A DNA stretch of 36,900 nucleotides from Planctomycetota bacterium (GTDB lineage Bacteria > Planctomycetota > UBA1135 > GCA-002686595): assembly GCA_016220085.1 (NCBI GenBank), contig JACRIN010000110.1, positions 1 to 36,900 on the forward strand, in the 5' to 3' direction. Shown piece by piece: positions 8,845 through 16,816 of the stretch (the first letter of the stretch is position 1; every line of letters starts with the position of its first letter). The notes under the pieces are model-generated. The model had not been told where the DNA came from. It saw only the letters and a list, made by a program, of their open reading frames with translations, and did not search any database. Made by a program: the position numbers and the translations under genes.

Positions 8845-10542
8845 TCAGTTGCAGATCGTGAACTGCAAACCGTCGCTCAACGACGTCGTGAACACGTCCT
8901 GCGGATCGCGTGCCCAGTACTGCGCGTAGAGCGTCGCTCCGACGACCAGCGTCGGGTCGCCTCCACCCTGGATCAGCGCGTTGAAGTCGTACGAGTACGC
9001 TCCGCTGCAGTCCGAGCCCGTCGAGCTCCCGCCCGAGAACTGCACCGCGGTGCGCACGATCGGGAGCTTGACGCAGAGGTGTCCGCCCTGGAATGCCGCG
9101 CCGTTCGGTTGGTGGCCGTAGAAGAGCAGGCCGTTCTTCTTGTTCAGGAGCTGCGTCGCGGTGATCAGGAACGGCGCGGGGCTGGAGGCGCTCGGGCTGC
9201 CGCTCGACGCGATCGCGGGCTGGCACAGCAAGCTGTTGAACTTCGAGGTGCAGTACACGATCGGAGCCGCGCACTCGCATTCGTCCGGGATGCCGTTGGC
9301 GTTCAGGTCGAGCGACGTGCCGAGGACGATGTCGCTCGTGTCCGCGACGCCGTTCTGATTGCAGTCGACGATCGGCAGCTCGAGGTCGACGATCACCGGG
9401 AAGTGGTCGGAAGCCTTCGAGCTCACCAACGTCGTGCCGCCCGAGAAACCGACGAGCTCCGGCGGCATCGAGCCGCTCGGCGTCGCGCCCGAGTTGAAGA
9501 TCGTCGCGAGCCGCAGCGACGCGACGCTGTCCTGCCACGCGACGTAGTCGAGCTTCGCGCCGCTCTGGTACGTCGCGCGGCTCAGGTTGAAGTAGTTGAG
9601 CGCGGCGTCATACGTCATGTCGGTGCCGTCGGCGTCGGTGCCGTCGCTCGTGCCGCCCGCGGTCTGCGCGAACGAGAGCCACTCCGCCGGCCCCTTGGTG
9701 CCGTTGGTCTGCTCGTCCTCGTTCCAATCGCCGACGATCACGATCGGCGTGACCGCGTCGAGCACGCTGGTCGCGACCGGTGAGTCGTTGATCTTGCCGC
9801 TCGGATCGGGCGTGCCGCCGCCGTTGCCGTTGTACCAGTAGCGCATGAAGTAGGAGACGTTCTGCGCGGCCTCGATGCGGTCGGTGTGATCGCTCGACTG
9901 GCTCCCCGCCTTCAGGTGCGCGCCGCCGAAAACGAAATCGCCGAGGTAGGTCGCGTTCGGCAGGTCGATCTCGGTGAACTGGAAGCCGCGGATCCCGCCG
10001 GTGCCGCCGGGAGCCCACGCGGTCGCGCTGACGTTCGGGATGTCGGACAGCGTGCTCTTCCCGTCGCCGTTCTGATCGGCGAACGGGAAGCGCGAGAGCA
10101 CGACGTTGCGGTTGAAGCCGTCGCTGACCGTCGAGACGAAGACGTACGGCAGGTCGTAACCGGGCGCGTACTTCTGCACGTAGGCGGTGACGGGCGTGTT
10201 CGAGTGGTACTGGTCGTTCCCGCCGTGCAAGAAGTACTGGATCGTGTTGTTGAGCGCTGTCGTGCCGTCGACGCCGGAGCCCGTGCCGTTGCCCGAGTTG
10301 TCGCCGGCCTCGGTGATGAAGAGCACGTCGGGCTTGAGCGCCGCGACGACGCGCGCGCACGCCGTCCAGTTGTTGTTGCCCTCGGTCTTCGCGTTGGTCG
10401 AGCAAATCGTGTCGAGGACGTTCCAGCTCATCACGCGCAGATCCGCGGCATCGGTCTTTCCCCACTGAGCGGCGGGAGGATTCCACTGAGCGACGGCGGG
10501 CGCGGCGAGAACGAGCGTGGCGAGCCAACGGAGGGCTTGCAT
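8845..10542 (-). CDS. secreted endonuclease/exonuclease/phosphatase-family protein
   Basis: A 565-residue secreted protein. The signal peptide (residues 1-18, ending APAVAQ) is followed by an endonuclease/exonuclease/phosphatase domain (about 35-390) with the core motifs VMSWNVLDT, VIVGDWNED and the C-terminal ASDHFPV. These supply the metal-binding and catalytic Asn, Asp and His of the DNase I-like fold. A short Ca-loop linker follows with two DxNxNGxxD loops (DCNQNGVAD and DLNANGIPDECE), like the dockerin-like segments common in planctomycetes. The last about 130 residues form a domain (from YCTSKFNS to the C-terminus, with LCVKLP, SGG and QYWARDP) that I associate with secreted planctomycete proteins, probably an anchoring or sorting module. 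Likely role: an extracellular nuclease or phosphodiesterase. The start has AAGG 9 nt upstream. Confidence 0.85.
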   Translation of the reverse strand: MQALRWLATLVLAAPAVAQWNPPAAQWGKTDAADLRVMSWNVLDTICSTNAKTEGNNNWTACARVVAALKPDVLFITEAGDNSGNGTGSGVDGTTALNNTIQYFLHGGNDQYHSNTPVTAYVQKYAPGYDLPYVFVSTVSDGFNRNVVLSRFPFADQNGDGKSTLSDIPNVSATAWAPGGTGGIRGFQFTEIDLPNATYLGDFVFGGAHLKAGSQSSDHTDRIEAAQNVSYFMRYWYNGNGGGTPDPSGKINDSPVATSVLDAVTPIVIVGDWNEDEQTNGTKGPAEWLSFAQTAGGTSDGTDADGTDMTYDAALNYFNLSRATYQSGAKLDYVAWQDSVASLRLATIFNSGATPSGSMPPELVGFSGGTTLVSSKASDHFPVIVDLELPIVDCNQNGVADTSDIVLGTSLDLNANGIPDECECAAPIVYCTSKFNSLLCQPAIASSGSPSASSPAPFLITATQLLNKKNGLLFYGHQPNGAAFQGGHLCVKLPIVRTAVQFSGGSSTGSDCSGAYSYDFNALIQGGGDPTLVVGATLYAQYWARDPQDVFTTSLSDGLQFTICN

Positions 10543-10587
10543 CGTGAAACCTTGGGGTGAGAGGAGGCGCGAGCGGGAGAAGTCGGC

Positions 10588-10593
10588 ATTGTA
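10588..10593 (-). promoter_or_regulatory. candidate -10 (TACAAT) for secreted nuclease
   Basis: On the minus strand the hexamer TACAAT stands out in a GC-rich region 45 bp upstream of the start at 10542. No convincing -35 is seen 17 bp further upstream. Confidence 0.4.
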
Positions 10594-10702
10594 GTGACGC
10601 CGCCGCGGCGCGAAAGGCGCGTCCCATGGCGATCACGGCTCGGTTGCGCGGCGCTGGCGCGAGGAGCAAGATCCTCACTCGTCCAGCTTTTCGACTCGCG
10701 CG

Positions 10703-11599
10703 ATGCAACAAGGCAAGAAGATCCTCGTCACCGGCGGCACCGGCTTCGTCGGCAAGCGGCTCGTCGGCGGTCTGGTCGCGCACGGAGATTCGATCGACGT
10801 CGTCACGCGGCACCCCGAAGCTCACCGCGGCGCGCGTTCCGGCGTCGAATTCGTCGCGTGGCTGCCCGATCTGTCGCGCTACGACGCGGTCGTGCACCTC
10901 GCGGGCCAGACGATCCTCGCGCGCAAGTGGAGCGGCGCGGTTCGCGACGAGCTCGTCCAAAGCCGCATCGGGACCGCGAAGTCGCTGGTCGACGCGCTCG
11001 CGAAGAGCCCGAAGCGTCCGCGCCTCTTGGTCAGCGCCTCCGCGGTCGGTTTCTACGGCGACCGCGGCGACGAGGTGCTCACCGAGGAGTCGAAGAAGGG
11101 CACCGGCTTCCTCGCCGACCTCTCGGAAGCGTGGGAGCGCGAAGCGTTGCGCGCGGAGAGCCTCGGCGTGCGCACGGTGTGCTTGCGGATCGGCGCGGTG
11201 CTCGGCCCGGGCGGCGGGGTGCTGAAGGAGCTCCTGCCGATCTTCAAGCTCGGCCTCGGCGGTCCGGTCGGCAACGGCAAGCAGTGGTTGTCGTGGATCC
11301 ATTGGCGCGATCTCGTCGCGTTGATCGTGTTCGCGATCGATCACGACGCGGCGCGCGGCGTGCTGAACGCGGTCGCGCCCGAGCCCGCGACCAACGCGGA
11401 CTTCACGCGCGCGCTCGGCCGCGCGTTGCACCGCCCGGCGTTCTTGCCGGTGCCGGCGTTCGTGCTGAAGCTCAAGCTCGGCGACGCGGCGTCGCTCGCG
11501 CTCCAGAGCCAGCGCGTGCTCCCGGCGCGCGCCGAGTCGCTCGGTTTCGCGTTCCAGTTCCCGACGCTCGGCGCCGCGCTCGCCGACATCGCCGACTGA
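10703..11599 (+). CDS. TIGR01777 family NAD(P)-dependent epimerase (SDR39U1/YfcH-like)
   Basis: A 298-residue extended short-chain dehydrogenase. The Rossmann motif TGGTGFVG is near the N-terminus (about 10-17), VVHLAGQTI follows at about 64-72, and SASAVGFYG carries the family catalytic region in place of a classic YxxxK. A WLSWIHWRDL segment and a DUF1731-like C-terminal part (from about 245, ending near QRVLPARAESLGF) complete the TIGR01777 architecture and match its usual length of about 300. Members are called sugar nucleotide epimerases or cell-division inhibitors without firm biochemical proof, so I leave the function open. It is the first gene of a probable operon with acpS (7 bp gap) and a methyltransferase. 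Confidence 0.88.
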   Translation: MQQGKKILVTGGTGFVGKRLVGGLVAHGDSIDVVTRHPEAHRGARSGVEFVAWLPDLSRYDAVVHLAGQTILARKWSGAVRDELVQSRIGTAKSLVDALAKSPKRPRLLVSASAVGFYGDRGDEVLTEESKKGTGFLADLSEAWEREALRAESLGVRTVCLRIGAVLGPGGGVLKELLPIFKLGLGGPVGNGKQWLSWIHWRDLVALIVFAIDHDAARGVLNAVAPEPATNADFTRALGRALHRPAFLPVPAFVLKLKLGDAASLALQSQRVLPARAESLGFAFQFPTLGAALADIAD

Positions 11600-11606
11600 G
11601 GCGCGC

Positions 11607-11990
11607 GTGGCGATCGTCGGACTCGGGCTCGATCTCTGCCAGATCGCGCGCATCGAAGCGGTGCTCGCGGTGCGCGGCGAGCGCTTCGTCGCACGCATCT
11701 TCACCGCCGGCGAACGCGCGTACTGCGAGCGCAAGAAGGAGAAGGCGGCGAGCTATGCCGGTCGTTTCGCGGTGAAGGAAGCGGTGATGAAGCTCTTGGG
11801 CACCGGCTGGACGCGCGGCGTGCGCTGGGTCGACATCGAGGTGGTGCGCAAGCCCGGCGCCGCGCCCGAGGTCGTGCTCCACGGCGCGACCGCGCGCATC
11901 GCGGAGAAGAAGGGCATCGCGCGAATCCACGTGACGATCACGCACGACGCGGGGATCGCGGCGGCGGTCGCGGTCGCGGAGAGCGCGTGA
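11607..11990 (+). CDS. acpS: holo-[acyl-carrier-protein] synthase
   Basis: A 127-residue AcpS-type phosphopantetheinyl transferase that moves 4'-phosphopantetheine from CoA onto the serine of apo-ACP. The N-terminal GLDLCQIARI contains the Mg-binding Asp9, and FAVKEAVMKLLGTG contains Glu58 and Lys57 of the second conserved motif. IHVTITHDAGIAAAVAVAE is the usual C-terminal strand. The length is standard. It starts with GTG 7 bp after the epimerase stop, and its TGA overlaps the GTG of the next gene (GTGA), indicating translational coupling. Confidence 0.95.
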   Translation: MAIVGLGLDLCQIARIEAVLAVRGERFVARIFTAGERAYCERKKEKAASYAGRFAVKEAVMKLLGTGWTRGVRWVDIEVVRKPGAAPEVVLHGATARIAEKKGIARIHVTITHDAGIAAAVAVAESA

Positions 11991-12760
11991 ACGGTTTCAA
12001 GGACCACTTCTCGGCGCAGGCCGGCGCCTACGCGGAGTTCCGGCCCGGCTACCCGCAGGAGCTCGTCGACGCGCTCGCGGAGCGCGCTCCGGGGCGCGGG
12101 CTCGCGTGGGACGTCGGTGCGGGCTCGGGGCAGTTCTCGAAGCTGCTCGCGACGCGCTTCGAGCACGTGATCGCGACCGACGCGAGCGCAGCGCAGCTCG
12201 CGCACGCCCTGCCGCACGCGCGTGTCGGGTACCGCGTCGAACGCGAGGTCGCGGCAAGCCTCGCCGCGTCGAGCGCGGACCTGGTCGCGGTCGCGCAGGC
12301 CGCGCACTGGTTCGAGCTCGCCCGCTTCTACGCCGAAGTGCGCCGCGTCGCGAAGCCGGGCGGCGTGCTCGCTCTCGTCGCGGACGGCAACGCCGAGCTC
12401 GAGCCCGACCTCGAGCCTGCGTTCGCCGACTTCTACGGGCGCACGCTGGGCGGCGACTGGCCACCGGAGCGCCGGCACGTCCTCGCGGGCTACCGCGACG
12501 TCGAGTTCCCGTTCGAAGAGCTCGATCTGCCGACGTTCGAGCTCTCCGCGGCGTGGACCGTCGACGAATTCCTCGGCTACGTTTCGACGTGGTCCGCCGT
12601 CGCGAGCGCACGGCGCGCCGGGCGCGAGGGCGACCTGCGCGACTTCGACCAGCGCTTCAGGACACTTTGGGGCGCAGTGGAGCGGCGACCGATCCGCTGG
12701 CCGCTTTTCGTTCGAGCTGGCCGCGTGATCCCGGGAAGCCCGGCGGGCCGCGAGGGTTAG
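11987..12760 (+). CDS. class I SAM-dependent methyltransferase
   Basis: A 257-residue methyltransferase with AdoMet motif I DVGAGSGQFS at about 42-51, DAS at 65-67 as the acidic residue after beta-2, and an AAHWFE motif IV-like segment near 104-109. VAKPGGVLALV marks the post-motif strand. It resembles the small Methyltransf_11 group whose C-terminal half has a W..WSAV.. pattern. The substrate is unknown. The GTG start overlaps the acpS stop by 4 bp. The last residues (after about 250) are low-complexity. Confidence 0.85.
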   Translation: MNGFKDHFSAQAGAYAEFRPGYPQELVDALAERAPGRGLAWDVGAGSGQFSKLLATRFEHVIATDASAAQLAHALPHARVGYRVEREVAASLAASSADLVAVAQAAHWFELARFYAEVRRVAKPGGVLALVADGNAELEPDLEPAFADFYGRTLGGDWPPERRHVLAGYRDVEFPFEELDLPTFELSAAWTVDEFLGYVSTWSAVASARRAGREGDLRDFDQRFRTLWGAVERRPIRWPLFVRAGRVIPGSPAGREG

Positions 12761-12999
12761 GCGAGGTACGCCGTAGGCGGCGAGCGGAGTCTCGGCGGGC
12801 GGACCGCTCCTCGCATCGCGCAGGCGAATTCGCCGTCCTCCGGAACTGCCGCGCATGGCTGGGCTCGTGCGGTCCGACCGTCGGCCGCCGCGCTCGCCTC
12901 GAACGACGCTCGGGTGCTGATCGGCGGCGCGGGTGCCGCTGACGCGGCTCGCGCACGCCGGTGCGAGCGAGCTCGGAACCTCGACGGGCTCCGGTTCGT
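12761..12999. other. convergent intergenic region
   Basis: 239 bp between converging stop codons. A weak hairpin (GAGCGG 12782-12787 with CCGCTC 12804-12809, 16-nt loop) is the only feature seen. Confidence 0.4.
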
Positions 13000-13410
13000 T
13001 CACTCCGTGGGCTCGGAAGCCTCGGTCCCCGCGACGTGACCGAGAACCCGGCGCCGGATCGGCTCCCAGCGCTCGCGTTGATCGTCGGTGAGCAACGCGT
13101 TGATGCGCTCGACCCCGCGCACGACGATCACCCGGATCTCCTCCTCGTGCTCGCCCTTGAAGCGCAGGAGATCACGGTGCACGTCGCCGAGCACCGCCTC
13201 GACGCCCGCGACCTGATCCTCGTTCAGCCGAAGCTCGTGCTGGAACCAATCCATGCCGAGCGCGTGGATCGCCGCAGGCCCTCCTTCGTGGAGCGCGCGG
13301 ATGCGGTGGTGCACGTAGGCGGCGCTGAGGAACACGCCGGTCACGGTCCCGATCAGGAAGAGACCGACGAGGCCGAGCACGAGTTGCCAGCGGCTGCTTC
13401 GCGCGGACAT
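13000..13410 (-). CDS. membrane-anchored Spy/CnrX-like periplasmic sensor protein
   Basis: A 136-residue protein with one N-terminal membrane helix (about 10-30), followed by a helical periplasmic domain. HELRLNEDQVAGVEAVL and LLTDDQRERWEPI form the paired 'LTxxQ' motifs of the Spy/CpxP/metal-resistance (Metal_resist) family, with HRDLLRFKGEHEEEI between them. Relatives sense or bind metals or misfolded proteins in the periplasm. The ATG at 13410 overlaps the previous stop (TGATG), so it is the last gene of the four-gene ECF operon. The longer reading frame to 13647 is a shadow of the preceding gene. Inference: it reports envelope or metal stress to the sigma system. Confidence 0.72.
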   Translation of the reverse strand: MSARSSRWQLVLGLVGLFLIGTVTGVFLSAAYVHHRIRALHEGGPAAIHALGMDWFQHELRLNEDQVAGVEAVLGDVHRDLLRFKGEHEEEIRVIVVRGVERINALLTDDQRERWEPIRRRVLGHVAGTEASEPTE

Positions 13411-13733
13411 CAGAGGACCCACACCAGATGAAGCAGGCCTTGGAAGTCGTTCGCGATCAGACCCGAGAGCTCCGCCGAGGGTTCGAGCGCGGTCACCCGC
13501 TCGCCGACAACGGCTCCGACGATCAGCGCGACCGTCGCGGCGGTCAGCAAGGCCCGCCGCACGATCCCGCCCGTCGCGGCGACGTTCGCCTGTGCATCGT
13601 CGAGCGACGCCCGGGCCCGGACCGACCGCATCACGCCGGCGCGCCACGCCGCGTCGAGGTCCGGTCCTTCGTCGGCTTGCAGCGCGCGGAGCAGGCGCGC
13701 CTCGAGCGCGTCCACGTCGTCGCCTCGTGTCAT
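13410..13733 (-). CDS. small membrane protein, candidate anti-sigma factor
   Basis: A 107-residue protein: an acidic/helical N-terminal cytoplasmic part (about 1-65, including DDVDALEARLLRALQ) and one membrane helix (about 70-85, LLTAATVALIVGAVVG). Its ATG overlaps the sigma stop (ATGA) and its stop overlaps the next start, so it is translationally coupled on both sides. The position immediately after an ECF sigma gene, with a single-helix topology, is the classic arrangement of an anti-sigma factor. No zinc motif (HxxxCxxC) is present, so the assignment rests on context. The start at 13733 is fixed by the overlap; the longer frame to 14069 is a shadow. Confidence 0.68.
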   Translation of the reverse strand: MTRGDDVDALEARLLRALQADEGPDLDAAWRAGVMRSVRARASLDDAQANVAATGGIVRRALLTAATVALIVGAVVGERVTALEPSAELSGLIANDFQGLLHLVWVL

Positions 13734-14299
13734 GGCTGTGCCCTCCGTTCGGGAGACTCCACCGTCGCTCTCAGGATGCGTCGCAGTCGAGCCCGCGCTC
13801 GGTGCGCGCGCACCTTCACCTTCGATTCGCTCCATGACAATAGCTCCGCGCACTCGCTCACGGAACGCGACTCGAAGTACGTCAACGTCAGCACTTGCCG
13901 GTCCTCGATCGTGAGATGCGCGAGCGCCCAGTCGCAGAGCTCGCGGTCGTCGGCGTTCGGCGGCGGCGGCGCAACCAGCTCCTCGAGCCCATCGGCCGAG
14001 CCGCGCGCCGTAGTGCGGCGCCTGCGCCAGAAATCGGCGCACGTTCGGAGCGTGATGCGGGCGAGCCAACGCTCGAACGCGTGCGTCGGCGCGTACGAAC
14101 CGAGCGCGAGGAAGGCCGACACGAACGCGTCGTTTGCGACGTCCGCGGCGGCAAAGCGACTGACGTGGTGCGCGACGATCGCGCGGACGCTCGCGCTGTG
14201 CCGCTCGACCAGGAGCTCGAACGCATCGACGTCACCGTTCAGGACGCGAGCGACGACGGCGGCGTCGTCCAGAGGCTCTCGATTCGCACGCTGTGCCAT
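13730..14299 (-). CDS. ECF RNA polymerase sigma factor
   Basis: A 189-residue sigma-70 family factor of the ECF type. Sigma region 2 spans about 10-95 (DAFELLVERHSASVRAIV, then DAFVSAFLALGSY and FERWLARITLRTCADFWRR). Region 4 spans about 115-175 (LTIEDRQVLTLTYFE, SVSECAELLSWSESKVKVRAHRAR with the helix-turn-helix). I prefer the ATG at 14299. The frame stays open to 14428, but that extension would overlap the upstream gene and is low-complexity. Gene order is sensor, sigma, anti-sigma candidate, second sensor, all minus and mostly overlapping, so the factor probably autoregulates this operon in response to an envelope or metal signal. Confidence 0.88.
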   Translation of the reverse strand: MAQRANREPLDDAAVVARVLNGDVDAFELLVERHSASVRAIVAHHVSRFAAADVANDAFVSAFLALGSYAPTHAFERWLARITLRTCADFWRRRRTTARGSADGLEELVAPPPPNADDRELCDWALAHLTIEDRQVLTLTYFESRSVSECAELLSWSESKVKVRAHRARARLRRILRATVESPERRAQP

Positions 14300-14384
14300 C
14301 GCGGGCTCGAGCGCGGCCGCCGACGGTGCACGCCGCGCGAGCTGCGTCGCGGCGTGCACGTTGCCGGCTTCCGCGCTGGCGGGG

Positions 14385-14918
14385 CTACTGCCGGGCGGCC
14401 CACGCCTGGACTCCGCGAGCGCACTCACGCACGTGCTCCGTCACCGCGAGCGACGCGGGTTGGTGAAGCTGGCGCAGGCGCTCTCGCTGCTCCGGCGTGA
14501 ACACGCGGTGCACATCGTTCGCCAGCGTAACAAAGCGGAGCGAGAGCTCACGGCTCGCGGCGCCGAGTTCGTCCGCCGTCGCGGCGACCGCCGCCTCGTC
14601 GAGCTCGGGCGCGGTCGCGAGAGCGAACTGCCGAGCGTGCGCGTCGGCGAGCGACTTCGCCGACCGCTGCAGGTTCGGGAGCTCCGCGCCGAGCACGCCG
14701 GCGACTTGCCGCCGTTGGTCCAGAGTGAGCGCGAGCTCGGCCGCGAGCGCGTCGAGGTGCGCTTCGACCCGAGTCGCCTCGGCTTCCTCGCCGCCGCCAT
14801 GGAACCAGCGCGCGAACTGCGAGTGTGCGTGCCCGCCATCGGCGAACCACGCAGCGTTCGCGATGCCGGCGACTCCCGCCGCTGCCGCCAGACCGAGCAC
14901 GATCGTCCAAGTCTTCAT
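14385..14918 (-). CDS. Spy/CpxP-like periplasmic protein
   Basis: A 177-residue exported protein. The signal peptide (1-23, ending IANAAW) is followed by a His-containing stretch (GGHAHSQFARWFHGG) and a long helical domain with the repeated Spy-type motifs ELALTLDQRRQV (about 66-77) and VFTPEQRERLRQLH (about 143-156). Family members are periplasmic chaperones or metal-stress sensors. The ATG at 14918 is supported by AAAGGA 7-8 nt upstream, one of the few clear Shine-Dalgarno sites here. It is the first gene of the ECF operon. The longer frame to 14990 is not credible. Confidence 0.78.
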   Translation of the reverse strand: MKTWTIVLGLAAAAGVAGIANAAWFADGGHAHSQFARWFHGGGEEAEATRVEAHLDALAAELALTLDQRRQVAGVLGAELPNLQRSAKSLADAHARQFALATAPELDEAAVAATADELGAASRELSLRFVTLANDVHRVFTPEQRERLRQLHQPASLAVTEHVRECARGVQAWAARQ

Positions 14919-15161
14919 CGTTCGTTCCTTTCGTTGGTGGGTCCGCTTGCGAGGAGGACGTCCCCGCCGCGCATCCAATCGCGCGAGCAAGGGCTCGGGT
15001 TACGGCTTTCCGAACCTTCTCCGTTGGACGCGCGGGTCGCGCCGCGCGCGCAGGGCGGGGACGTCGATGCCTGGTCGCGGACGGCCGAGCGCGCAAGGTG
15101 CGCGGCGACCGAGGAAACGGGCGGCGCGCGGGCGGGATTCTCTCGCTCGGGCCGCGAACGG

Positions 15162-15412
15162 CTAGACCAGCTCGTCGTCCTGGGACGAGACGATCAGCAG
15201 CAGGCAGCCGGTGTCGGTCGCCTGCACGTCGTGGATCGAGTCGCGCTCGGCGACTTGGAAGTCGCCCGCGCGCAGCGTGCTCGCGCCGACTTCGAGCGTG
15301 CCTTCGAGCACGAAGCACTCCTCGCGCGCGGCGTGGCGGTGGCGCGGGTAGCTCGTGCCCGCCGCCATGCGGATCAGCATCGTCGCCTTGCGCGCTTCGG
15401 CGTCGACCGAGA
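15162..15412 (-). repeat. 251-bp copy of 18214-18464
   Basis: Aligned by eye without gaps at a constant offset of 3052 bp, I count seven mismatches. All lie in the first half, and the last about 125 bp are identical. Similarity begins at the stop codon and ends abruptly after the GTCGACCGAGA at 15402-15412. Confidence 0.92.
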
Positions 15413-15467
15413 ACAGCGCGGTGATCCGGCCGTTGTCGGTGCGCGTCGGACGAGTGTCACCCGTCAC
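15162..15467 (-). CDS. cupin fragment, recent copy of the ChrR-type anti-sigma 3' end
   Basis: A 101-residue frame whose residues from about 20 onward are nearly identical to the last 82 residues of the anti-sigma factor at 18214-18909. The zinc-type cupin ligands are retained (HRHAAREE and SIH). It lacks the N-terminal anti-sigma domain with HxxxCxxC. The GTG start overlaps the stop of the upstream VCBS gene (GTGA), so it could be translated by coupling and act as a free cupin. Equally it may be a non-functional duplication product. DNA identity to the parent is about 97% over 251 bp. Confidence 0.6.
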   Translation of the reverse strand: MTGDTRPTRTDNGRITALFSVDAEARKATMLIRMAAGTSYPRHRHAAREECFVLEGTLEVGASTLRAGDFQVAERDSIHDVQATDTGCLLLIVSSQDDELV

Positions 15468-16768
15468 GGAAAGCGCATGAGCTCCGCGCCCGTCTTCCCG
15501 GAGAACACGCGCACCTTCTCGCGCGCGCCGGCGACGTCATAGGCTCCGCACGTTTCCGTCGTGAGGTACTCGTCGAACCCGTCGTCGTCCATGTCCCCGA
15601 CGAACTCGGCACAGTGAGGGAACCTGGCCGCCCACATCGATGGACCGAGATGAGCCCGAATGAGTTCGCCGCTCCGACCAGAGAGGACCGCGAGTCGGCC
15701 CACGAGCTCCGCGTCCATGAAATGCGGCCGGATCTCCCTGACCAGCACGTCAGGGGCGCCGTCCCCGTCGATATCGGAACCCCCTGCCGCAACGCACGAC
15801 ATGCGTTCGTCGTCCACAAGACACAGATGTGTCCACAGAATCCGTCGTCGCCGGACATCGAACGCGTGGACTCTTCCGCGCGCTGACCGCAAGGGCGAGT
15901 CTCGTTCGACCAGTCCAATCACGACTTCGAACGCCCCGTCCCCATCGATGTCGCCGAGTGCCCCGAGCTTCGCATCTCCGTCGACGAACTCCGGCCAGCC
16001 GGTCGGACCGCCAGCGTCCCCGATCGGCAGACGAAGTACCTCTGCGAAGTCCGCGGCGCGAACCACGTCGAGCGTGACGGCAACCCGTCCGCCGCCGAGC
16101 GCCTCCTCCGAGAGAAACGCGAGGTCTGCACGAAGATCGCCATCGACATCGCCGACATCGACCGGGCCGGCGGTAAACCCTCGGCCGCCGACCTCGAGTT
16201 CGGCGATCACGAAGCCTGTAGCGCCGCTCCAAGCACGCAACTGCTGCGCAGGGCCGGGAGTCCCGTCTCGGCGCAGGGGCAATTCCGTCGGCTCGATCGT
16301 GACCAGGTCGCGTACCCGATCGCAGTCGATGTCCGCGATCGCGGTCCCGCGTTTCCCGAGCTTCGAGGATCCCTCCGTCGACCAAAGACGGTGTCCGTCG
16401 GCCCCCGAGACCGCGACGACTCCGTTGTAGAACTGGCCGGAGACGAAGTCCGGCCAACTGTCCCCGTCGATGTCGCCAAGCCAATCGAGTCCGAATCCGA
16501 AGCCGTCGCGTCCGTCCAACACCCTGACCTGTGGTCGATGCTCGCGACCAATCAAGAACACTCGGCCGTGGTCCATGCCAACGGGGCCTGCTGGCGACTC
16601 ACGTGGCGCACTGATCGCGAAAGCGACCTGCTTCCGTTGCTCCGGATCGCGGACGACGGCGACGGCGTAACCGAGCGACTCGAGGTCCGGCGGCAGTCCC
16701 TCGATGCGTTGGACCGGAGCTGTGGGTGGCGATTGCAGCGCGAGCAAGGCGAGAAGCGGGAGCATCAC
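15464..16768 (-). CDS. secreted VCBS/FG-GAP repeat protein (paralogue B)
   Basis: A 434-residue protein with a signal peptide (MMLPLLALLALQS) and at least five calcium-binding D-x-D-x-D loops (GDIDGDSWPDF, ADIDCDRVRDL, GDVDGDLRADL, GDIDGDGAFEV, SDIDGDGAPDV, GDMDDDGFDEY) spaced as in VCBS/FG-GAP propeller blades. It ends in VFSGKTGAELMRFP, matching the FFSGRTGEALMRLP end of the next gene, so the two are paralogues of nearly equal length although the body is well diverged. It probably folds as a surface or secreted beta-propeller. No enzyme domain is seen. 48 bp separate it from paralogue A, presumably in one transcript. Confidence 0.8.
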   Translation of the reverse strand: MMLPLLALLALQSPPTAPVQRIEGLPPDLESLGYAVAVVRDPEQRKQVAFAISAPRESPAGPVGMDHGRVFLIGREHRPQVRVLDGRDGFGFGLDWLGDIDGDSWPDFVSGQFYNGVVAVSGADGHRLWSTEGSSKLGKRGTAIADIDCDRVRDLVTIEPTELPLRRDGTPGPAQQLRAWSGATGFVIAELEVGGRGFTAGPVDVGDVDGDLRADLAFLSEEALGGGRVAVTLDVVRAADFAEVLRLPIGDAGGPTGWPEFVDGDAKLGALGDIDGDGAFEVVIGLVERDSPLRSARGRVHAFDVRRRRILWTHLCLVDDERMSCVAAGGSDIDGDGAPDVLVREIRPHFMDAELVGRLAVLSGRSGELIRAHLGPSMWAARFPHCAEFVGDMDDDGFDEYLTTETCGAYDVAGAREKVRVFSGKTGAELMRFP

Positions 16769-16816
16769 GAGTGAGTTTGCCCGGGCGCGCCGATCGTCAC
16801 GAGAAACCGTGCTCGC

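Noticed and set aside
11987..12760. Fusion of acpS with the following methyltransferase
   Set aside because: The frames differ; GTGA overlap shows two coupled genes rather than one.
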